From positions 1-6,226 of the forward strand of contig JAIRLF010000302.1 in NCBI GenBank assembly GCA_031259655.1: a DNA stretch of 6,226 bases, read 5' to 3'. The position numbers and the translations under genes were made by a program. The stretch's first letter is position 1; every line of letters starts with the position of its first letter. The notes under the pieces were generated by a model. The model ran no database searches. It saw nothing but the letters and a program-made list of their open reading frames with translations, and was not told the DNA's origin. Source of the stretch: Prevotellaceae bacterium (GTDB taxonomy: Bacteria; Bacteroidota; Bacteroidia; Bacteroidales; UBA932). This document shows positions 1 through 5,065 of this stretch, one piece after another.

Positions 1-2747
1 GACTTGAAATAATTACCCAGCGTCGTAGTCACCTTAATTTGAATATCTTTCGATGCGGCTTTCGCCAAGTGTTCCGGTATTCGGTACAGATGTCTGCCAT
101 ACCATCGACAGCCGAGCGATTCGCCGTTTATCGTCACTTCCGAGACGCCGTAGACCTTTCCCAGATCGAGCCAGTTGAATGAGGACGTATTGTCGTTCAC
201 CGTTTTTTCGTAGTAAAGATGTCCGGCAAAAGAACGGGTTTTTTCATCGGCGGCGATGTCGGTCGGCGTTTGCAGTTGCAGGGTCTGCGTTGTGCCGTTG
301 ATATGTTCCATACGCAAATTCCAGTCTGTGATTTCGATACCGGCGGTTTCGGCGGGTTGAGCGGGAGCGCCTGCGCCTTCGCCTGCTGTGTCGAACACAA
401 TGAGTTGCGATGCTGCCGGAGGAAGGTCGACTGTCAGCGTATTGTCCGACGAACTTCCCGGATAGTGGTAACGTTCGCCTGTTTCGGCATTCCACAGCCA
501 TGGAAAACCTTTGACGTCCGGAAATTCGGCTTTGAGAACAAAACGCTCGTCGGAACTGCGGTTGCTGACAAAGAAAATATCCTTGCCCTTGCTCGTCTGC
601 CGTATCTGACTGACGTAAGCGTTCGGACGGTCGATGCGCATGTAGGGTTTGATATCGCATTGCTGCTGCACGCCCTTGAACCAGCCCACGATGTCGTCGC
701 CTTCGGGAGCGTTCACCGTAAACACTCGCGTCGGGTTGGCGCTTTTCATGGCGGCGATTGTCTGAGCTACCTTCTTGTCGTTCTTCCGATAGTTTTTCAA
801 TCCCGATGATTTGAAAGGTTCTTTTCCGACAAAAATAACTTTTCCGCCTTTCTTGACGAAGTTAGCCAGAGCAGCGGCAGTGGCAGGCTCCATCGTTTCT
901 ACTTCAATCAGAATCAGAGTATGATATTTTCGGCTGTTGTATTTCAGGAAGCCGTTTTCGACAACGCTTTGCTGAACGACAGCCTCGCTGGTGTAATCGC
1001 AACTGTTGCCGTTTGCATGGATTCCGTCCCATACTTTATACTGATATTGCGGATAATGCAGTTCGGGGAACGGGTCGCGCTGCGTTCCGAACTTCGTCCA
1101 CATATCGGCGAGCGGATGCATTACGGCGATGTCGGCAAATGCTTCGGTCTCCTGCAACACCAGCGAAATCCGCGTCTTGTATGCAGCCCAGAGTTTGAAA
1201 TATTGCCACCAAAGATTTCGTTCGTTGAGATACATTCCGTAGCGAATCCATCCCGGAAACGGCGCTTCGAGCGGAGTGTAGTTGAATCCGTGAAGTATCG
1301 AATGGTTTACACCGGACAGATTGCTCATGTCGCCCGACATTTTCAGCCGTTCCAAAGTCATATTGAAAACCACCGACGTGTTGGTCGATTCCTCGCAACT
1401 GACAATTTTTTTACCGGCATAATGCGCCGCCGAAGCAACGAATTTGTTGACATTGGTATAAGTCGGGTTCTTTGCAAAATCGCGATTACCGCTACCGTCG
1501 CTGCTCCACATCCAGGTTTCACATTCCGGAATATCGATGTTCATCGAGGCTTCGAGCGGATGAAATTCGCGCCCGTAAGTCTGCACTCTCGACTGATAGC
1601 CGTGTGCGTTACACCATTGAGTATATGGAATCAGGAAACGGTCGCGCATGATTTCCATGCAGGTGACGAAGAAGTCGTAACGTACACGCGCCACTTCTTC
1701 CTGCGCCGTTCCGGAGAGTTGAGTAGTGTCGGCGCTTTGTATCGGGCGTCCCATGTGTCCGACTTTGTAGAGTATAAACGGTAAATATGGAGTAACGTCG
1801 TAAGTTCTGCGGCGTTTAAATTCGTCGATAAAATCGGAACACCAGTTAGCGCCTTCGAGTTCCATGCTGTCGCAGAACATCGCACGGAAGGGTTTCAATC
1901 CTTTGATAGCGGGAAAAAGATGGTCCGACATCCGGTTGAGAAATTTCATGACCGACTGGTTGTTATAATGATTCAGCACCGGACCCGCCGCTCCGGGAGC
2001 GCCGTGGATGACCGCCTGAAAACCGGTAACTTTCACCATGGCGTACAATACGTGTTCGCCCGCAGGCACATCGACGCTAACCGTATTCTTACTGCTGTCG
2101 AACGGCAACCACGCCGGCGGAGTAAACGAATCCATCTGCACGGGAGCCAGACATATAGAATGAATCGCGCTTGTGGCGCCACGATACATCGACATGCCTT
2201 CCGGAGCCGCTTCTTTCAACAGTTCTGCCACTTCGACCGTGACAGTCGCCGGACCTTTCACCCTGCGACACGTCAGCGTCAGCAGTTGCGACTGTTCGTC
2301 GCCCTGCAAAAACTCCGCTCCAAAGGGCCATCCCGACCCGACAATGATGTCGCAGACAATTCCGCGTTCTTCGGCGCCCTGCAACGCTACTTTCACCATC
2401 TCAATCCATTCGGGACTAAGCCATTCGAGCGAAGGAATCGCCAAATCGTCGCCGCCGGGAAAAGCAATCGGATTGATTTCCACTCCGCCGATGCCGGCAT
2501 CTTTCATGACGTCTAATTCGCGGAGAATTTCCTTTGCTGTTACTTTATCGCCGTTCCACCACCAGCGAACAAAGGGTTTTGCCGTTACCGGAGGATTCCG
2601 GAAAGCAGTGAAAAGCGGGTCGGATTCGACATCTGCCCCGCTGTTTGCAAACAATGAACGGGGACGCAACATCGGCAATCCAACCGTCAATATCATTCCC
2701 GACCTGAGAAACGACCGCCGAGATACAGTAAATTTTTTGTCTGACAT
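1..2747 (-). CDS. GH106-like glycoside hydrolase (alpha-L-rhamnosidase family), Tat-exported, 3' end off window
   Basis: The reading frame is open from the ATG at 2747 to the left edge: 915 codons, no stop, C-terminus missing. The N-terminus is a twin-arginine signal (SRRSFLRSG, residues 9-17, then a hydrophobic stretch to about 27), implying folded export to the periplasm. The mature protein opens with NPPVTAKPFVRWWWNG (51-66) and LDVMKDAGIGGVEINP (78-93), the typical start of the Glyco_hydro_106 catalytic region. Two further family-like blocks follow: DSMELEGANW (293-302) with FKRRRTYDVTPYLP shortly after, and CEESTNTS (451-458) leading into GVNHSILHGFNYTP. E296 or E298 and E452 or E453 are the candidate catalytic acids. 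A C-terminal beta-sandwich shows LDLGKVYGVSEVTINGESLG (860-879). Family members usually have about 900-1,100 residues, so little is probably missing. Family assignment is from remembered motifs; alpha-L-rhamnosidase activity is known for characterised GH106 members, and the substrate here is inference. No other polysaccharide-utilisation gene is visible. Confidence 0.88.
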   Translation of the reverse strand, partial: MSDKKFTVSRRSFLRSGMILTVGLPMLRPRSLFANSGADVESDPLFTAFRNPPVTAKPFVRWWWNGDKVTAKEILRELDVMKDAGIGGVEINPIAFPGGDDLAIPSLEWLSPEWIEMVKVALQGAEERGIVCDIIVGSGWPFGAEFLQGDEQSQLLTLTCRRVKGPATVTVEVAELLKEAAPEGMSMYRGATSAIHSICLAPVQMDSFTPPAWLPFDSSKNTVSVDVPAGEHVLYAMVKVTGFQAVIHGAPGAAGPVLNHYNNQSVMKFLNRMSDHLFPAIKGLKPFRAMFCDSMELEGANWCSDFIDEFKRRRTYDVTPYLPFILYKVGHMGRPIQSADTTQLSGTAQEEVARVRYDFFVTCMEIMRDRFLIPYTQWCNAHGYQSRVQTYGREFHPLEASMNIDIPECETWMWSSDGSGNRDFAKNPTYTNVNKFVASAAHYAGKKIVSCEESTNTSVVFNMTLERLKMSGDMSNLSGVNHSILHGFNYTPLEAPFPGWIRYGMYLNERNLWWQYFKLWAAYKTRISLVLQETEAFADIAVMHPLADMWTKFGTQRDPFPELHYPQYQYKVWDGIHANGNSCDYTSEAVVQQSVVENGFLKYNSRKYHTLILIEVETMEPATAAALANFVKKGGKVIFVGKEPFKSSGLKNYRKNDKKVAQTIAAMKSANPTRVFTVNAPEGDDIVGWFKGVQQQCDIKPYMRIDRPNAYVSQIRQTSKGKDIFFVSNRSSDERFVLKAEFPDVKGFPWLWNAETGERYHYPGSSSDNTLTVDLPPAASQLIVFDTAGEGAGAPAQPAETAGIEITDWNLRMEHINGTTQTLQLQTPTDIAADEKTRSFAGHLYYEKTVNDNTSSFNWLDLGKVYGVSEVTINGESLGCRWYGRHLYRIPEHLAKAASKDIQIKVTTTLGNYFK

Positions 2748-2798
2748 ATTTTAAATTCTATTAAGTAAATGATACAATAGATTACGTTATTTTGCCGG

Positions 2799-2828
2799 CA
2801 AAGGTATAAATAAAATTGAAGATAACAA
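2799..2828 (-). promoter_or_regulatory. Bacteroidota-type promoter of the GH106-like gene
   Basis: On the minus strand TACCTTTG (2806 to 2799) matches the Bacteroidota -7 consensus TAnnTTTG exactly. A TTG (2828 to 2826) lies 19 nt upstream, in the -33 position. Transcription would begin near 2792, giving a leader of about 45 nt before the ATG at 2747. The leader is A/T-rich and has no Shine-Dalgarno sequence, as is usual in this phylum. The match and spacing are seen in the sequence; promoter activity is inferred. Confidence 0.65.
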
Positions 2829-2868
2829 TTTTACCCAAGCCATAAGGGTGCATTTGACTACGACTTCT

Positions 2869-2959
2869 GGTTGCTTCGTGCTTCGCAATGACGAGCTTCG
2901 GACTGCGTCCTCGCAATGCGAAAGGGTGGGGGGATTACTTCACCCTCATGTTCGCAATG
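2869..2959. repeat. Interspersed CATTGCGA-type intergenic repeat with hairpin
   Basis: Three copies of TCGCAATG (minus strand CATTGCGA) occur at 2883-2890, 2911-2918 and 2952-2959, separated by GC-richer sequence unlike the AT-rich surroundings. The right part folds well: TGCGAA (2917-2922) plus AGGGTG (2923-2928) pairs with CACCCT (2941-2946) and TTCGCA (2951-2956), with a 12-nt loop and a 4-nt bulge (2947-2950). GGAC-TGC-GTCC forms a short second stem near 2900-2910. The minus-strand wording (CATTGCGA, then a GAAGC/ACGAAGCAA-type tail) resembles interspersed intergenic repeats found in many bacterial genomes. No coding frame is evident. It lies upstream of the hydrolase promoter. Family membership is from memory only. 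Confidence 0.5.
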
Positions 2960-3000
2960 ATATAAATTAAAAGTGTTTTAACTTTGCGTCGTTTATCGTA

Positions 3001-3057
3001 TTAGTTTTTGTACAGCAGACTTAAAAACAAAATGTGATGTATCGAGTGGATTCTCAT
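3001..3057 (-). other. Possible 18-codon small ORF in the intergenic region (doubtful)
   Basis: A minus-strand ATG at 3057 opens MRIHSIHHILFLSLLYKN and ends at a TAA at 3001-3003. It lies about 55 nt downstream of the -7-like TATCTTTG at 3119-3112, behind an A/T-rich leader. A hydrophobic, His-rich 18-mer is easily produced by chance and I recognise no family, so this marks a candidate leader peptide, not a called gene. Confidence 0.15.
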
Positions 3058-3068
3058 AGATTTATTGT

Positions 3069-3102
3069 AAAAGGTTTGAGAAAAACTTCAAAAGAAACCT
3101 TT
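3069..3102. repeat. 8-bp inverted repeat in the intergenic region
   Basis: AAAGGTTT (3070-3077) and AAACCTTT (3095-3102) are exact inverse complements separated by 17 nt. If the region is transcribed on the minus strand from the -7-like element at 3119-3112, this hairpin would lie at the very start of the transcript. No T-tract makes it a convincing terminator on either strand. Function is unknown. Confidence 0.3.
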
Positions 3103-3111
3103 GTCAATATG

Positions 3112-3119
3112 CAAAGATA
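3112..3119 (-). promoter_or_regulatory. Candidate Bacteroidota -7 element without a good -33
   Basis: The minus strand reads TATCTTTG (3119 to 3112), an exact TAnnTTTG match. At 19-21 nt upstream, inside the first 42-bp repeat, there is no TTTG or TTG, so only half of the promoter is supported. It would start an RNA near 3105 running toward the hydrolase gene, some 360 nt from its ATG. It could be an upstream promoter for that gene, the promoter of a small RNA, or chance. Confidence 0.3.
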
Positions 3120-3135
3120 CAAATGCGAAAAGACT

Positions 3136-3258
3136 TTCGACACATTGTCGAAACCTTCAACCGGCTCAGTTTAGACCTTCGACACATTGTCGAAACCTTC
3201 AACTGGCTCAGTTTAGACCTTCGACACATTGTCGAAACCTCTAACCGGCTCAGTTTAG
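3136..3258. repeat. Three tandem 42-bp repeats with a palindromic core
   Basis: Units begin at 3136, 3178 and 3220 with an exact 42-bp period; the third is cut short after its TTTAG at 3258. Each starts with TTCGACA-CAT-TGTCGAA, a perfect 7-bp palindrome with a 3-nt spacer, followed by an AACCTTCAACCGGCTCAGT-like tail. The units differ by only a few bases (CCGG to CTGG in unit 2; CTTCAA to CTCTAA in unit 3), so the duplication looks recent or homogenised. The palindromic arms are unchanged in all three. The array lies about 100 bp downstream of the transporter stop, in non-coding DNA. It resembles REP-like intergenic repeats; no transposase is in view. Confidence 0.85.
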
Positions 3259-3309
3259 CATATTGCCAGTCGATATCGCATAAGGCGACAATGTTTTCCG
3301 ACTTAATGT

Positions 3310-3343
3310 TATAATTCTTTAACAGTAATGTTTTTGAATTATA
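3310..3343 (-). terminator. AT-rich nested dyad just after the transporter gene (possible 3' end structure)
   Basis: TATAATTC (3310-3317) pairs exactly with GAATTATA (3336-3343). Inside, AACA (3321-3324) pairs with TGTT (3329-3332) around a GTAA loop, leaving short unpaired A- or T-rich stretches between the stems. The whole dyad is symmetric about 3326.5 and begins 17 nt after the transporter stop codon. Stem stability is low and no U-tract follows on the minus strand, so intrinsic termination is uncertain. It may instead stabilise the mRNA 3' end. Confidence 0.3.
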
Positions 3344-3360
3344 TTGATGCCTCGCCGTGT

Positions 3361-4782
3361 TCAGTTTTTAACTTTATTCGGTTCGTCCAATTTCAGTTCG
3401 GGATGATTTTGCGATGATTTTTTCAGCACGAAAGAAATCGCGATAGCGATACCGCCCAGGACGATGAAAACTATTTCCGCATACATCACTGCCGATAACG
3501 ATTCGGCGACCGACAGGAATATTTTCCCTATCACTACCGGTACCAGCATCAGTCCGATATTTTGAATCCAGAAGATAAGCGAATAAGCCGTACCAAGTTT
3601 ACTTTCGGGGATTATTTTCGTTACGGAGGGCCACATTGCGGCAGGGACGAGCGAATATCCTATCCCGAGCAGCGAGAGTGCGATAAATCCGAACACTTGT
3701 ACTTGCGGAGCAAAAGCGATGACAAGATGAGCGCAAAAAACCACGACAGAACCAATCATCAGCCATTTTGTCGCTTTGCCTTTGCTGTCAATCGTCGAAC
3801 CGAACAGCGGAGTGAAAACGACAGTAAACACCGGAAGCAAAATCATCATTATCGACGAGGTTTGGAACTCAACGCCAAACAGCGAGATAGCAACTTCCCC
3901 GAAACGCGGTTCGAGTATTGCCGCCGCAAACCGTTTGAACGAGTTGACACAACAATAGAAGAATACGCACAACAGCGATATCAGTATAAAATGTTTGTTT
4001 GTCAATATTTTTCCTATATCCGAAAACCGGAATTTATCCTCTTCGTTATCGCCGGCGAGTTCGGAAGCGCTTTGTTTATCCGATTTTTTGTCGAACGAAA
4101 TAAATACGAACCAGGTAAAAAAACCGATAATCATCAAAAACAGTCCGATTTCCGACATGTTGTTCGATTCCGTCAGAGGAACGAAGCCATCTTGTTTTGC
4201 GACGATAACCATTGGCGCTAAAAGCAAGGCGACAGCAGTTCCCAGACGGGCTAAAGACAGTTGCAGTCCCATCGCCAGAGCCAGTTCTCTACCTTTAAAC
4301 CATTTAGCGATAGATTTTGTTACTGCGACGCCGGCAATTTCGCTGCCGAGACCAAACAGTGCGCAGCCCGCATAAGCTGTTGCTAAGGAGGGTTTTTCGA
4401 ATCCCAGAGTTTTGCCGACAAAATCGGCGACAAAACTTTCCGGAAATGCAGGCGACAAAGCGTAAGACACAATTATCGAGCCAACTACCATTAAGCTTAC
4501 AAACAAAGTTCCCGTAAAACGCACGCCCCATTTGTCGAGTAACATTCCGCAGATAATCAAGCCGCCGAATACGCAAAGCGAAGAATATGCGCCGCCATAG
4601 AAACCGTAATCTTCGGAATCCCAACTCAATTCCAGCATTTCGGGATTATTGAATATTTGGCTTACCATCGAAAATATATCATCGAAAAAATACGAGCCGA
4701 ACATCGGAATGGCAAGACATAAAAGTACCATCCAACGTACTGTTTTCGACGTGCGTATATTGTTTTGCAATCTTTTTATCAT
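3361..4782 (-). CDS. MFS transporter, MFSD1-like
   Basis: A complete 473-residue inner-membrane protein with about 12 hydrophobic segments and a charged cytoplasmic loop between the halves (residues 231-258). The MFS motif A is GMLLDKWGVR (79-88), with a second-half counterpart at DSKGKATKW (332-340). RWMVLLCLAIPMFGSYFFDD (16-35) and, in the C-half, MWPSVTKIIPESKLGTAYSL (383-402) followed by IQNIG closely recall the MFSD1 branch, whose animal member is a lysosomal dipeptide uniporter. A role in small-peptide or related solute transport is therefore plausible but unproven for the bacterial members. The ATG at 4782 is preceded by an A/T-rich leader without a Shine-Dalgarno, and the MIKRLQNN start with basic residues suits an MFS N-terminus. 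The gene appears monocistronic: it has its own promoter, 283 bp separate it from the nuclease gene, and 613 bp from the hydrolase gene. Confidence 0.88.
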   Translation of the reverse strand: MIKRLQNNIRTSKTVRWMVLLCLAIPMFGSYFFDDIFSMVSQIFNNPEMLELSWDSEDYGFYGGAYSSLCVFGGLIICGMLLDKWGVRFTGTLFVSLMVVGSIIVSYALSPAFPESFVADFVGKTLGFEKPSLATAYAGCALFGLGSEIAGVAVTKSIAKWFKGRELALAMGLQLSLARLGTAVALLLAPMVIVAKQDGFVPLTESNNMSEIGLFLMIIGFFTWFVFISFDKKSDKQSASELAGDNEEDKFRFSDIGKILTNKHFILISLLCVFFYCCVNSFKRFAAAILEPRFGEVAISLFGVEFQTSSIMMILLPVFTVVFTPLFGSTIDSKGKATKWLMIGSVVVFCAHLVIAFAPQVQVFGFIALSLLGIGYSLVPAAMWPSVTKIIPESKLGTAYSLIFWIQNIGLMLVPVVIGKIFLSVAESLSAVMYAEIVFIVLGGIAIAISFVLKKSSQNHPELKLDEPNKVKN

Positions 4783-4912
4783 ACAATTTTCATTTTTTAT
4801 TTTAATTATAACTACTATTCTATCTCTGCTCGCAACTGACGAACTAATTCTGTTGTTGCGATATTAATTGTTCATATTCCGAACGTCGTATATGTGTCAT
4901 TTATTCACGGCG

Positions 4913-4942
4913 CAAAGGTAAGTATTTTTTCTTTTCCGACAT
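4913..4942 (-). promoter_or_regulatory. Bacteroidota-type promoter of the MFS gene
   Basis: Minus-strand TACCTTTG (4920 to 4913) is an exact TAnnTTTG match, the same octamer as upstream of the hydrolase gene. The triplet 19 nt upstream is ATG (4942 to 4940), only a partial match to the -33 TTG. Transcription would begin near 4906, leaving an unusually long leader of about 125 nt before the ATG at 4782. I see no recognised riboswitch in that leader. Confidence 0.55.
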
Positions 4943-4952
4943 TTTCGGAAAA
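4932..4952. promoter_or_regulatory. Palindrome over the MFS -33 region, candidate operator
   Basis: TTTTCCGA (4932-4939) and TCGGAAAA (4945-4952) form a perfect 8-bp inverted repeat around a 5-nt centre. The dyad covers the predicted -33 position (4940-4942), where a bound regulator could block or recruit RNA polymerase. No T-run follows on either strand, so it is not a typical intrinsic terminator for the upstream nuclease gene. A binding role is inferred from position and symmetry only. Confidence 0.4.
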
Positions 4953-5028
4953 ATAACCGTAATCTGTTTATCGTTTGTTACAAGCTTAAATGTCGGGTAG
5001 ACAGGAGATATGTGTTAAGTTTAAGTAC

Positions 5029-5053
5029 GTCTTCCAAGTTTACTGTCTTCCAA
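5029..5053. repeat. Short direct repeat downstream of the nuclease gene
   Basis: GTCTTCCAA occurs at 5029-5037 and again at 5045-5053, a 16-bp period, just past the nuclease stop codon (5066-5068). It may be a chance or slippage duplication; no function is proposed. Otherwise 4953-5065 shows nothing recognisable, and no clear terminator for the nuclease gene. Confidence 0.4.
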
Positions 5054-5065
5054 TCACTTTTCATC

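Noticed and set aside
219..2754. Several long plus-strand ORFs (219-809, 921-1784, 1920-2516, 2173-2754)
   Set aside because: They all lie opposite a continuous 915-codon minus-strand frame with clear GH106 motifs; their translations are Arg/His/Cys-rich and resemble no family.
2979..2986. Plus-strand promoter (TAACTTTG)
   Set aside because: It matches TAnnTTTG but has no TTTG at -33 and no plausible plus-strand gene downstream.
3123..3314. 63-codon plus-strand ORF containing a 14-residue repeat
   Set aside because: It exists because the 42-bp palindromic repeat is a multiple of three; it has no family resemblance, no good promoter, and an ending outside the repeat that looks random.
2748..3360. 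tRNA or other structured RNA gene
   Set aside because: No cloverleaf, GTTCRANNC or recognised riboswitch pattern is visible; only repeats and short dyads are.
3562..4221. 219-codon plus-strand ORF
   Set aside because: It is the antisense shadow of the MFS transporter, with a highly charged, non-family translation.
4932..4952. Intrinsic terminator of the nuclease gene
   Set aside because: The stem is perfect but no T-run follows on either strand, and it lies more than 110 bp past the stop codon; an operator over the MFS promoter fits better.
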